DNA from: Kibdelosporangium philippinense
GTDB taxonomy: Bacteria; Actinomycetota; Actinomycetes; Mycobacteriales; Pseudonocardiaceae
Direction of reading: 5' to 3'
DNA: 64,000 nucleotides
Assembly (NCBI RefSeq): GCF_021390435.2
Contig: NZ_JAJVCN010000004.1
Coordinates: 1,964,501 to 2,028,500, forward strand
The notes beneath the pieces were generated by a model. It was not told the origin of the DNA. It saw only the letters and a list, made by a program, of their open reading frames with translations, and did no database searches. Shown one piece after another: positions 57,105 to 64,000 of the stretch. The translations under genes were made by a program, and so were the position numbers. The first letter of the stretch is position 1, and each line of letters starts with the position of its first letter.

Positions 57105-57653
57105 CTACTTTTGATCGGCCCATTCCGGGGCCAGCATCGACCAGACCTGTGCGTCCTGGCGGCTCCCGCCGATCGCATACTCGGAGCGCAGCACTCCTTC
57201 GAGCGTCATGCCAAGTCGTTGTGCCACAGCGGAACTACGTTCGTTCTCCGGCGCGCACCGCCACTCGACGCGGGACATTCCGCGAACGCATACCGCCCAG
57301 TCGATCATGTGCCGCGCGGCGCGTGTGATCAAACCGCGTCCGGCGGCGTCCGGATCCAGCCATACGCCGATCTCGCAGGTGCCGTTGCGGGCGTCGAACG
57401 TGCGAAACAGTGTGCCGCCCATCAGCTTTCCGTCGATCCAGATGCCGTAGATCCGGCCTTCGTCACTGGCCAGCTTGTCGATGTAGCGCTGCAGGATCAC
57501 GCGCGCGCTGTCGGTGTCCGTTATCGCGTGCGCCATGCCGACCCACGGTCCGATGTAGTCGCGGACGTGATCGATGTGCGTCGCGAACTCCTCGGCGTTC
57601 CACGGCTCCAACGCGCGTAGTTCGGCATCGTCGGTCAATCGCAACGAGAGCAT
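57105..57653 (-). CDS. GNAT acetyltransferase, RimJ/RimL-like
   Basis: 182 residues. LRLTDDAELRALEPWNAEEFATHI at the start, GIWIDGKLMGGTLFRTFDARNGTCEIGVWLDPDAAGRGLITRAARHMIDWA in the middle (acetyl-CoA loop GRGLITRA), and VEWRCAPENERSSAVAQRLGMTLEGVLR. This is the RimJ/RimL N-terminal or small-molecule acetyltransferase type; substrate unknown. It ends 10 bases before the kinase gene's start on the same strand. Confidence 0.9.
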   Translation of the reverse strand: MLSLRLTDDAELRALEPWNAEEFATHIDHVRDYIGPWVGMAHAITDTDSARVILQRYIDKLASDEGRIYGIWIDGKLMGGTLFRTFDARNGTCEIGVWLDPDAAGRGLITRAARHMIDWAVCVRGMSRVEWRCAPENERSSAVAQRLGMTLEGVLRSEYAIGGSRQDAQVWSMLAPEWADQK

Positions 57654-57670
57654 CCCCAGAACCTCCGTAC

Positions 57671-57680
57671 CAAACGTTTG
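57671..57680. promoter_or_regulatory. Palindrome in the GNAT/TetR divergent promoter
   Basis: CAAACGTTTG is a perfect 10-bp palindrome flanked by GTAC on the left and TTATGTAC on the right, in the 44-bp gap between the divergent GNAT and TetR genes. It is a candidate operator for the TetR product. Confidence 0.4.
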
Positions 57681-57697
57681 TTATGTACCATCATGCC

Positions 57698-58351
57698 ATG
57701 CCTCCGGCCCCCGGTGACCACGACGCCCGCAGACGTGACGTGTCCGAAGCGGTCTGGCGCGTCCTGGCCGCCCGCGGATTCGGCCAGCTCACGCTGCGTG
57801 CCGTCGCCGCGGAGATGGGCGCGTCGACCGGCATGCTCACGCACTACTTCCCGGCCAAACGCGACCTGGTCCGCTATGCCCACTCCGTCGCCGAAGAGCG
57901 CACGCTGGCCGCGCTGTACGGCGATCTTGACGTAACCGGGCTGGCGGCGCTATGGAAATACCTGCTCGACGTCCTGCCGCTGACGCCGGAGTCGGTCGCG
58001 ATGAACCGGGTCTGGGTGAGTTTCTGGGACGCGGCGATCGGCGACGAGGAACTCGCCGCGACCGAGACCGCCCGCTACGAGCGGTGGCGCGGCAAGCTTC
58101 GGCCACATGTCCTCGCCGCGGTCGACAAGGGCGAGATCCCGGCGGACAAAGAAGTCGACGACGTGGTCGCATCGGCGGCAGCGCTGACCCACGGCCTTGT
58201 CGTGCAGTCCCTTTTCGACCCGGCCCGGTTCCCGCCGGACCGGCAGATCCAGCTGATCGACGACTACCTGAGGACGCTGACATGCCCATCCGCGACCGGT
58301 TCGACCAGATTCCCGGCAGCGCGCCAGGCGTCGGATACACCCACGCCATAA
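57698..58351 (+). CDS. TetR-family regulator
   Basis: 217 residues. Helix-turn-helix region SEAVWRVLAARGFGQLTLRAVAAEMGASTGMLTHYFPAKRDLV (about 16-58; key parts LTLRAVAAEMGASTGML and HYFPAKRDL). BetI-type all-helical C-terminal domain. ATG 57698 or 57683. Its last 70 bases overlap the start of the RidA-like gene in another frame, so the C-terminal tail after about residue 194 is probably non-conserved. Confidence 0.87.
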   Translation: MPPAPGDHDARRRDVSEAVWRVLAARGFGQLTLRAVAAEMGASTGMLTHYFPAKRDLVRYAHSVAEERTLAALYGDLDVTGLAALWKYLLDVLPLTPESVAMNRVWVSFWDAAIGDEELAATETARYERWRGKLRPHVLAAVDKGEIPADKEVDDVVASAAALTHGLVVQSLFDPARFPPDRQIQLIDDYLRTLTCPSATGSTRFPAARQASDTPTP

Positions 58352-58689
58352 CGGCATCCGGGCAGTTGGCGTTCGTGTCCGGCCAGGTCGCACTGGACGA
58401 GAACGGACAGCTTGTCGGCGCCGACGACTTCGCCGCGCAGGCCCGGCAAGCCTTGCGGAACCTGGCGAACGTCCTGAAGCGGCTCGGCGCGACCTGGGGC
58501 GATGTCGTGCGGTTCAACTGGTACCTGGTCGACACGTCCGAGCTGCCGATCCTGCGGCAGATCCGGGACGAGTTTATCCTCCCTGCGCTCGACGGCCGCC
58601 CGGCTCCGGCCAGCACGTTGATCCAGGTCGCCGGGTTGTTCCGGCCGGACTGCCTGATCGAGGTGGACGCGGTGGTAGCTATCCCCTGA
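58282..58689 (+). CDS. RidA-family protein
   Basis: 135 residues. GYTHAITASGQLAFVSGQVALDENGQLVG, QARQALRNLANVLKRLGATWGDVVRFNWYLVD and a C-terminal LDGRPAPASTLIQVAGLFRPDCLIEVDAVVAI give the YjgF/YER057c/UK114 fold, with the Arg near residue 104 (GRPAPAST) in the place of the catalytic Arg. RidA proteins hydrolyse reactive enamines or imines, and subgroups act on other substrates. It overlaps the TetR gene and is followed by a palindrome copy. Confidence 0.9.
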   Translation: MPIRDRFDQIPGSAPGVGYTHAITASGQLAFVSGQVALDENGQLVGADDFAAQARQALRNLANVLKRLGATWGDVVRFNWYLVDTSELPILRQIRDEFILPALDGRPAPASTLIQVAGLFRPDCLIEVDAVVAIP

Positions 58690-58694
58690 ATCCG

Positions 58695-58760
58695 CAGGTA
58701 GACCCTCGTGAGTGGTTATCAGGGTTAGAACACGGATAACCACTCACGAGGGTCTACCTG
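58695..58760. repeat. 46-bp dispersed palindrome, copy 5 (extended stem)
   Basis: Core 58705-58750, centre GTTAGAAC. In this copy the perfect arms extend outwards to 26 bp (58695-58720 and 58735-58760), adding CAGGTAGACC/GGTCTACCTG, which no other copy has. It follows the ridA-like stop by five bases and precedes the Ku gene. Confidence 0.9.
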
Positions 58761-58818
58761 GGGCTCGGCACTCGAATGGGCCTGTTTTCCGCCTCGGGCG
58801 CGGGGTAGCACGGAAGCT

Positions 58819-59598
58819 ATGCGAGCTGTGTGGCGGGGAACCGTGGCGATTGGCCTTGTGACAATAGGTGTACGCGCCTACACCGCGACCAAGGATCATG
58901 ATTTCCGGTTCCACCACGTGCATCGGGTCGATGTCGGCCGGATCCGCTACCGGCGGGAGTGCGAGGCGTGCGGCGAGGAGATCGACTTCGCTGACGTGGC
59001 AAGGGGTTACGAGCTGCCCGACGGGCGCCTCGTCCTGCTCGACCGTGCTGACTTCGACTCGCTGCCGAGCTCGTCTGACCGCACGATGCAGGTGCGGTAC
59101 TTCGCGCGGGCTGACGACATCCACCCGGTCTACTTCCAGCGCAGCTACTACCTCGAACCCGAGGACAACGCGGTGCAGTCGTATGCCTTGCTGCGACAGG
59201 CAATGGAACGCACAAACCGGCTCGCTGTCGTGAAGATCTGCTTGCGCCGCAAGGAAGTTCTCGCTGCCGTGCAGCCACGCGGCGATCTGCTGGTACTGCA
59301 CACCATGTTTTGGCCTGACGAGATCCAGCCCGCTGATTTCCCTGTTCTGCAACGGGAAATCACGGTCCGTCCACAAGAGATCGCTGCCGCGACCGCGTTG
59401 GTGATGAGTATGGCTGCGGAGTTCCGGCCGGGGGAGTTCGCCGACGACTACCAGGAAGCGCTTGCTCGGCTGATTGAAGCGAAGACCGACGAGGCGCAGT
59501 CGCCGCCGATTCCCGTACAGCGAGACGGGGATACGACGATGGATTTGATGGAGGCGTTGCGGCTCAGCGTAGAGCGCGCGCGGTTGGACGATTTCTAG
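58819..59598 (+). CDS. Ku-like DNA end-binding protein
   Basis: 259 residues. MRAVWRGTVAIGLVTIGVRAYTAT at the start, HHVHRVDVGRIRYRRECEACGEEI (CxxC pair), RGYELPDGRLVLLD, and the ring region FPVLQREITVRPQEIAAATALVM. This is a full prokaryotic Ku core without the long lysine-rich tail seen in many actinobacterial Ku proteins. Ku binds double-strand ends for LigD-dependent joining. The usual actinobacterial core reads SxSFGLVxIPV at the start; here it is TVAIGLVTIGV. No ligD in the window. Confidence 0.9.
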   Translation: MRAVWRGTVAIGLVTIGVRAYTATKDHDFRFHHVHRVDVGRIRYRRECEACGEEIDFADVARGYELPDGRLVLLDRADFDSLPSSSDRTMQVRYFARADDIHPVYFQRSYYLEPEDNAVQSYALLRQAMERTNRLAVVKICLRRKEVLAAVQPRGDLLVLHTMFWPDEIQPADFPVLQREITVRPQEIAAATALVMSMAAEFRPGEFADDYQEALARLIEAKTDEAQSPPIPVQRDGDTTMDLMEALRLSVERARLDDF

Positions 59599-59923
59599 CA
59601 ACCACGCAACAGGCGAGCAAACGCAACGACAGGCCGTCCAAAGACGTCCATACGAGTGGGGGTTCCCATCCGGCCTTGACCGCTTCCTGGTGAATCTCCT
59701 CGGCGTAGATTGCCAATAGCACCAACGGTGGCGCCTGGACAAGGTCCTTACGGATGGCGGCGTCTCGGTCCAATTGGGTTAGTACCACGTGGACATGGTT
59801 GTCCAGTGCCGCGGCGATCACTGGATCGTGGTCAGCCGCGGTGTGGCCATGCTGAAGACGGTCGTCCAGCCTGCGCAGCCAGCGCCGGGCGGACCACCTG
59901 GCAGCACGGTCCCAAATGCTCAC
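59564..59923 (-). CDS. Small protein, possibly DUF6401-like
   Basis: 119 residues. Start VSIWDRAARWSARRWLRRLDDRL, then HDPVIAAALDNHVHVVLTQLDRDA, and a C-terminal AGWEPPLVWTSLDGLSLRLLACCVVARN. The last segment resembles DUF6401, a family of small actinobacterial proteins of unknown role; this is a tentative match from memory. GTG start without a ribosome binding site. It overlaps the end of the Ku gene by 35 bases on the opposite strand and sits downstream of the MMPL terminator. Confidence 0.5.
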   Translation of the reverse strand: MSIWDRAARWSARRWLRRLDDRLQHGHTAADHDPVIAAALDNHVHVVLTQLDRDAAIRKDLVQAPPLVLLAIYAEEIHQEAVKAGWEPPLVWTSLDGLSLRLLACCVVARNRPTARALR

Positions 59924-59951
59924 GTATCAGATTCTGTTAGACGGACGTGGT

Positions 59952-59990
59952 TTCGGCGGCCGTACAAATTTACGCTGTACGGCCGCCGAA
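59952..59990 (-). terminator. Terminator hairpin of the MMPL gene
   Basis: Perfect 15-bp arms 59952-59966 and 59976-59990 (outer part TTCGGCGGCCGTACA) with a 9-nt loop, starting four bases after the MMPL stop on the minus strand. Confidence 0.7.
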
Positions 59991-59993
59991 CGC

Positions 59994-62174
59994 TCACACC
60001 GGCTCAGGAACCTTCTCGTGCCGCTCCTGCTGCCCGATGTGCCGGGCAAGCGTTTCGCCTTCCACATCCACGTTCGGGGTAATCCGATCGAGGAAGCGCG
60101 GGAACCACCACGCGGCCTTGCCGAACAGCGTCATCAAGGCTGGGACCAGCGTCATCCGGATCACGAAGGCGTCGATCAGCACACCGAACGCCAGCGCGAA
60201 GCCCATCGACTTGATGACCGTGTCGTGCGAGAACACGAAGCCCATGAACACCGCGGTCATGATCAGCGCGGCGGCGGTGACCACGCGGGCGCTGTGGCCG
60301 AGGCCGTCGACGACCGCTTGCTTCGGTGTGTCCCCGTGCACGAAGGACTCCCGCATGCCGGACACCAGGAACACCTCGTAGTCCATGGCGAGGCCGAACA
60401 GGATGCCGGTCATCAGGATCGGCAGGAAGCTGATGATCGGCGAGCCGTGCGTGACGCCGAGCAGGTCGCCGAGCCAGCCCCACTGGAAGATCGCCACCAC
60501 GGCGCCGATCGACGCGGCGACGGTGAGCAGGAAGCCCGCGGTCGCCTTGATCGGCACGAGGATCGACCGGAACATGATCGCCAGCAGGATCAGCGACAGG
60601 CCGACAATGACGATCAGATAGGTCGGCAGCGCGTTGGACAGCTTCTGCGACACGTCGATGTTCAGCGCGGTCTGGCCGGTGATCCCGATCGTCGAGCCGG
60701 TCTGTGCCCTGATCTCGCCCGTCTGCGCGCGCAGCTGCGCGACCAGGTCCTTTGTGGCCTCAGTGGACGGTCCGCTGTTCGGGATCAGTTGCAGTACGGC
60801 GGTTGTGCCATCCGGGCTCACGCCCGCGGGCACGACCCTGGTGACGTCCTTGACCGTGCTCAACTTGCCGACCAGCGCACCAAGCGCTTGCTGCGGGTTC
60901 ACGCCGGACGGCAGGTCGGCGACGACAACCAGCGGGCCGCTGAAGCCGGGCCCGAAAGCCTCGGTGACGAGCGCGTTCGCGCGCTGCTGCGGGCTGCCCT
61001 CCGGCGCGGTCGAGTCGTCCGGCAGGCCCATTTCCAGCGAGAACGCCGGAATCGCGATCGCGCCAAGGGAAACAACGATCAGCACGAGCGCGGTGATCGG
61101 ACGCTTGGACACCGCGCGGCCCCAGCGGTAGCCGAACGCTTCCTTCTTGTCCGGGTCCATGTCCTTGGCGCGGGACTTCTCCGAGACGATCTTCTCCCCG
61201 ACAAACCCGAGGATCGCCGGGACCAGCGTCAACGCGACAAGAACGGCGATCGCGACGGTCGCGGCAGCGGCAAGACCCATGACCGACAGGAACGGAATCC
61301 CGACGACGGTCAGGCCGACCAGCGCGATGATCACCGTAAGACCTGCGAAGAACACCGCGCTACCAGCGGTTCCGATCGCCCGTGCGATGGATTCGTTGAC
61401 CTCCATGCCACCAAGCACTTGCTTGCGGTGCCGGTGCACGATGAACAGCGCGTAGTCGATGCCGACGGCGAGGCCGAGCATCAGCGCGAGCACGGGCGCG
61501 GTCGAGGACATGTCGATCACGCTGGTCAGCGCGTACAGGCCACCGATGCCGATGCCGACGCCGATCAGTGCCGTCAACATGGGCAGACCAGCGGCGACGA
61601 GCGAGCCGAACGTCAGGATCAGCACGATCGCCGCGATCACCACACCGATGCCTTCGGTGACGCCGATCGCGACCATCTCGCCCGCGATCTCCTGGCTGTA
61701 CGCGGCCTCGATGCCCGAGTTCGACGCGGCCTGGACGGCGTTCTTGATCGCGTCCTTCGTCGACTCCTTGACCTCAGGCGGCGAGACCGAGAACTGCACC
61801 TGAGCGAGGCCGATCCGGCCGTCCTGCGAGATCGCCTGCGTGACGAACGGGCTGAACGCGCCCGCCACCTGCTCGGTCTTGCCGATCTGCGCGATCACGC
61901 CGTCGATGACTGGCTGCTCCTGGGCGAGGGTCCTACCCTGCGGAGCAGCGAACACGATCCGGCCGGACGCGCCCGCGGCCTGCGGCAGCTTCTCCTTCAG
62001 GTGATCGAGTGCCTGCTGCGACTCGACGCCAGGGATGGAGAACTGGTTGGTCGTCTGGCCTGCGAATCCGAGTGCACCGACTCCGGCGACCGCCAGCACC
62101 AACAGCCAGATGCCGAGGACAAGACCTCTACGCCGTCTGGCCGCGTGCGCGAGCCGGTAGAGCAGCTTCGCCAC
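59994..62174 (-). CDS. MMPL-family (RND-type) transporter
   Basis: 726 residues. One membrane segment near the N-terminus, a first extracytoplasmic domain (about 35-170), five to six membrane segments (GIGVVIAAIVLILTFGSLVAAG, VLALMLGLAVGIDYALFIVHRHRKQV with the MMPL motif GIDYALF), a second external domain (about 390-520) and the second membrane half, with MDYEVFLVSGMRE (about 580). The proton-relay Asp/Tyr pairs GIDYALF and AMDYEVF are both present. Actinobacterial MMPL proteins export lipids or drugs; here it is in an operon with a TetR regulator 51 bases upstream. GTG start after AAGGAG. Confidence 0.93.
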   Translation of the reverse strand: MAKLLYRLAHAARRRRGLVLGIWLLVLAVAGVGALGFAGQTTNQFSIPGVESQQALDHLKEKLPQAAGASGRIVFAAPQGRTLAQEQPVIDGVIAQIGKTEQVAGAFSPFVTQAISQDGRIGLAQVQFSVSPPEVKESTKDAIKNAVQAASNSGIEAAYSQEIAGEMVAIGVTEGIGVVIAAIVLILTFGSLVAAGLPMLTALIGVGIGIGGLYALTSVIDMSSTAPVLALMLGLAVGIDYALFIVHRHRKQVLGGMEVNESIARAIGTAGSAVFFAGLTVIIALVGLTVVGIPFLSVMGLAAAATVAIAVLVALTLVPAILGFVGEKIVSEKSRAKDMDPDKKEAFGYRWGRAVSKRPITALVLIVVSLGAIAIPAFSLEMGLPDDSTAPEGSPQQRANALVTEAFGPGFSGPLVVVADLPSGVNPQQALGALVGKLSTVKDVTRVVPAGVSPDGTTAVLQLIPNSGPSTEATKDLVAQLRAQTGEIRAQTGSTIGITGQTALNIDVSQKLSNALPTYLIVIVGLSLILLAIMFRSILVPIKATAGFLLTVAASIGAVVAIFQWGWLGDLLGVTHGSPIISFLPILMTGILFGLAMDYEVFLVSGMRESFVHGDTPKQAVVDGLGHSARVVTAAALIMTAVFMGFVFSHDTVIKSMGFALAFGVLIDAFVIRMTLVPALMTLFGKAAWWFPRFLDRITPNVDVEGETLARHIGQQERHEKVPEPV

Positions 62175-62225
62175 GGGCGTGCTCCTTCTTGGGATGTTCT
62201 TGGTGTGGGAACCGATCCGCGCTGA

Positions 62226-62816
62226 TCAGCTCTGAGGTTGGAATCCGGTGCGCAGGTAGCCGAACGCCTCGTCGACGAGGGCGCTCACGTTGGCTTCCGG
62301 GTCGTCACCGGCATGGTTGATCGCGGCAGTGACCAGCCCGAACGCGGCGTGGACCAGTGCGAGAGGGAAGAAGGTGGGGCAGCCGGACGGCATCCGTTCG
62401 GCGAGCGCCTCGTGCGCGCCCTGCACCATCCGTTCCCGCACAGCCAGCTCGTACGGAACAAGCTCGGGGTAGTCGGAAGCGATCGTGGACAACCGGTTGA
62501 TCAGGCCGAGGTTGTCCGGGCGGATGACCTGCTCGACGACCAGGCGCAACGAGTCGAGCAACGGCTCGTCGGCGGGACGGTCTCGCAGTGCGGCCATGCC
62601 GTCGTCGAAGACGAACCCGCCGACCGCGACAACTGCCTCTTCCTTGCGGTTGAAGTAGTTGAAGAAGGTCCGGCGGGAGACGTTGACCCGGTCGGTGACG
62701 TCCTCGACGACAAACCCGTGCAACCCCTGCTCCGTGGCGAGTTCGAATGCCGCGAAGCCGAGCGCTCGTCGCGTCTCGTACTTCTTCGCCTCGCGAATCC
62801 CCGGTTTGGGTGTCAC
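62226..62816 (-). CDS. TetR-family regulator of the MMPL operon
   Basis: 196 residues. KYETRRALGFAAFELATEQGLHGFVVEDVTDRVNVSRRTFFNYFNRKEEAVVAVG is the helix-turn-helix region (about 12-65; core VEDVTDRVNVSRRTFFNYF). All-helical ligand domain follows. GTG start at 62816. It is transcribed before the MMPL gene and divergently from the P450, so it may control both. Confidence 0.9.
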   Translation of the reverse strand: MTPKPGIREAKKYETRRALGFAAFELATEQGLHGFVVEDVTDRVNVSRRTFFNYFNRKEEAVVAVGGFVFDDGMAALRDRPADEPLLDSLRLVVEQVIRPDNLGLINRLSTIASDYPELVPYELAVRERMVQGAHEALAERMPSGCPTFFPLALVHAAFGLVTAAINHAGDDPEANVSALVDEAFGYLRTGFQPQS

Positions 62817-62838
62817 ACGATCAGGCTACCGCGTAATC

Positions 62839-62869
62839 TTGCCCGCCGTGCAACTTTGCCCGCCGTGCA
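62839..62869. promoter_or_regulatory. Direct repeat between TetR and P450 genes
   Basis: TTGCCCGCCGTGCA occurs at 62839-62852 and again at 62856-62869, 17 bp apart, in the 88-bp divergent gap. Possible operator or a small tandem duplication. Confidence 0.4.
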
Positions 62870-62904
62870 GGAATGTGACCTTGCTCATGGGTTAGCGTTC
62901 CGGG

Positions 62905-64000
62905 GTGCCGAACGTGTTCGATCCACGGGTGTTCGCTGCGGGCATGCCGCACGAGGCTTTCCAGGAACTACGCGACACAGCACCGGTCAGCTGGCAGGAC
63001 GAGCACGCGGTGCTCGACTGGCCCGCGGGGCCGGGCTATTGGGCGGTGACCCGGTACGCGGACGTGCGGCACGTGCTGCGAACGCCCGAGGTGTTCTCCT
63101 CCTGGCTCGGCGCGACCCAGATCCGTGACCCGGAACCCGACGATCTGGCCTTCATCCGGCGAATGATCCTCAACATGGATCCGCCGGAGCACCAACGGCT
63201 TCGAAAGATCGTCGCGGCGGTGTTCACCCGGCGCAGGCTGGAACAATCGGCTGCCGAGATCACGGCCCGCGCGTCGGCTTTGCTGTCTTCGGTTGTTTCG
63301 CGCGGTTCGTGCGATCTGCCTGTCGACGTCACTGACGACTTCCCGTTGCTCAATCTAGCCGACCTGCTCGGTGTGCCGCCATCGGACCGAAACCTGTTGC
63401 TGCGCTGGACAAATCGTGTGATCGGCTACCAGGATCCGGAACACGCCGACGAGGTCGTGCGGGATGCTTCGGGCAAGCCGCTCAATCCACGCTCGCCCGC
63501 GATGCTCGCGGACATGTTCGGGTATGCGTCGGAATTGGCTGAGTACAAGCGTAAGCATCCCCGTGATGACCTGATGTCCGCTTTGGTCAGTGCCACAGTG
63601 GACGGTCGGATGCTCGACGATGCCGAGCTGCAGATGTTCTTCTTCTTGGTGGTTATCGCCGGAAATGACACGGTTCGCAGTGCGCTGCCTGGTGGCGTCC
63701 TAGCGCTTGTTCAACACCAAGGGGAGTATCGCCGATTGAAGTCCAATGTGGACTTGGTTGACTCGGCGGTCGAGGAGATTCTGCGCTGGCACCCGCCGGT
63801 GCTGAGCTTCCGCCGGACCGCGGCATGTGACGTTGTCCTTGGCGGGCAGGAGATTCGCGCTGGTGACAAGGTTGTCGTGTACCACGTGTCCGCGCATTAC
63901 GACTCGCGGCAGTTCCCGGACCCGTTCCGGTTCGACATCACTCGGACGCCGAACGACCATATGGCCTTCGGACAAGGCCCGCACCTGTGCCTCGGGGCGC
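62905..64000 (+). CDS. Cytochrome P450, cut by the right window edge
   Basis: At least 365 residues from GTG 62905 (VPNVFDPRVFAAGMPHEAFQEL) to the edge. Typical P450 parts are WAVTRYADVRHVLRTPEVFSS, NMDPPEHQRLRKIV, the I-helix FFFLVVIAGNDTVRSALPGG with AGNDT, the ExxR motif in AVEEILRWHPPV, and the haem loop FGQGPHLCLGA at the very end with the Cys thiolate ligand. Start and I-helix look like the CYP125/124/142-type actinobacterial sterol or lipid hydroxylases, but that placement is tentative. The missing part is about 30-40 residues. It diverges from the TetR-MMPL operon. Confidence 0.92.
   Translation, partial: MPNVFDPRVFAAGMPHEAFQELRDTAPVSWQDEHAVLDWPAGPGYWAVTRYADVRHVLRTPEVFSSWLGATQIRDPEPDDLAFIRRMILNMDPPEHQRLRKIVAAVFTRRRLEQSAAEITARASALLSSVVSRGSCDLPVDVTDDFPLLNLADLLGVPPSDRNLLLRWTNRVIGYQDPEHADEVVRDASGKPLNPRSPAMLADMFGYASELAEYKRKHPRDDLMSALVSATVDGRMLDDAELQMFFFLVVIAGNDTVRSALPGGVLALVQHQGEYRRLKSNVDLVDSAVEEILRWHPPVLSFRRTAACDVVLGGQEIRAGDKVVVYHVSAHYDSRQFPDPFRFDITRTPNDHMAFGQGPHLCLGA

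Noticed and set aside
59916..62225. A 769-residue open frame on the plus strand opposite the MMPL gene
   Set aside because: It is the antisense of a clear transporter in very GC-rich DNA. Its translation is dominated by R, D, H, Q and A with no family pattern, typical of shadow frames.
1..64000. Biosynthetic gene cluster for a natural product
   Set aside because: There is a P450, a PaaK-like ligase, an MMPL exporter and a monooxygenase, but they are far apart, on different strands, and no polyketide, peptide or terpene core enzyme is present.
1..64000. tRNA or rRNA genes
   Set aside because: No cloverleaf or conserved rRNA segment was seen in the intergenic regions; the cobalamin riboswitch is the only RNA recognised with confidence.

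Overview
The window comes from a high-GC filamentous-type actinomycete, most likely a member of the Pseudonocardiaceae (Amycolatopsis/Kibdelosporangium/Lentzea-like). The reasons are the high GC with strong third-codon bias, many GTG and some TTG starts, an aerobic (cob-type) B12 pathway with a fused CobI-CobJ, LppA- and LppX-like lipoproteins, a WXG/DUF1023 pair, OFA-type transporters, Ku and membrane Ser/Thr kinases. The genus is an inference; no rRNA is present.

Layout. 1-254 is the start of an IS1182-like transposase running off the left edge. 717-5353 holds two paralogous OFA-family (oxalate/formate-like) transporters, a GntR regulator and a lipoprotein. 5403-7446 is sucCD, whose apparent leaderless promoter faces that of the second transporter. 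7566-14186 is an aerobic cobalamin block (cobL, cobM, an inserted Tat-type hydrolase, cobK; convergent cobIJ, cobH, cobG). Translationally coupled to its upstream end is a type-VII-secretion-like module (small WXG-like protein, DUF1023 hydrolase, two tandem LppA-like lipoproteins; 14197-17251). A secreted propeller lectin follows (17390-18559), then a cobalamin riboswitch and cobN (18694-22438).

22483-27965 carries a PaaK-like adenylating enzyme, a GntR-TetR fusion regulator facing an FAD monooxygenase, and gltD; gltB continues to 32451. Next come a Tat-type GH78 rhamnosidase with a LacI-type operator, a PAC2 protein, and a MacB-like ABC exporter with its adaptor lipoprotein. 40139-47123 holds an unknown protein, a transmembrane Ser/Thr kinase, a PfkB kinase/ADP-ribosylglycohydrolase pair, an LppX-like lipoprotein and an FAD oxidoreductase. 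A complete IS1380-family element (47164-48826, CTAG target duplication) separates this from argS. The right part has a PaaX-like regulator, an M23 peptidase, an ArsR-AHSA1-DHFR operon, a second kinase ending in a CBM2-like domain, GNAT, TetR, RidA, Ku, an MMPL exporter with its TetR, and a P450 running off the right edge.

The least-explained signals are non-coding. (1) An exactly 46-bp palindrome (arms CTCGTGAGTGGTTA...TAACCACTCACGAG) occurs five times, always just after a gene, twice supplying the stop codon. (2) Two ~165-bp long inverted repeats at CTAG sites have unrelated but self-complementary arms and an identical 16-nt apex. (3) A terminator-like hairpin contains the ribosome binding site of the next gene. 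(4) Six 22-bp tandem repeats lie upstream of the PaaK-like gene. All assignments are from reading the sequence; no database search was possible.
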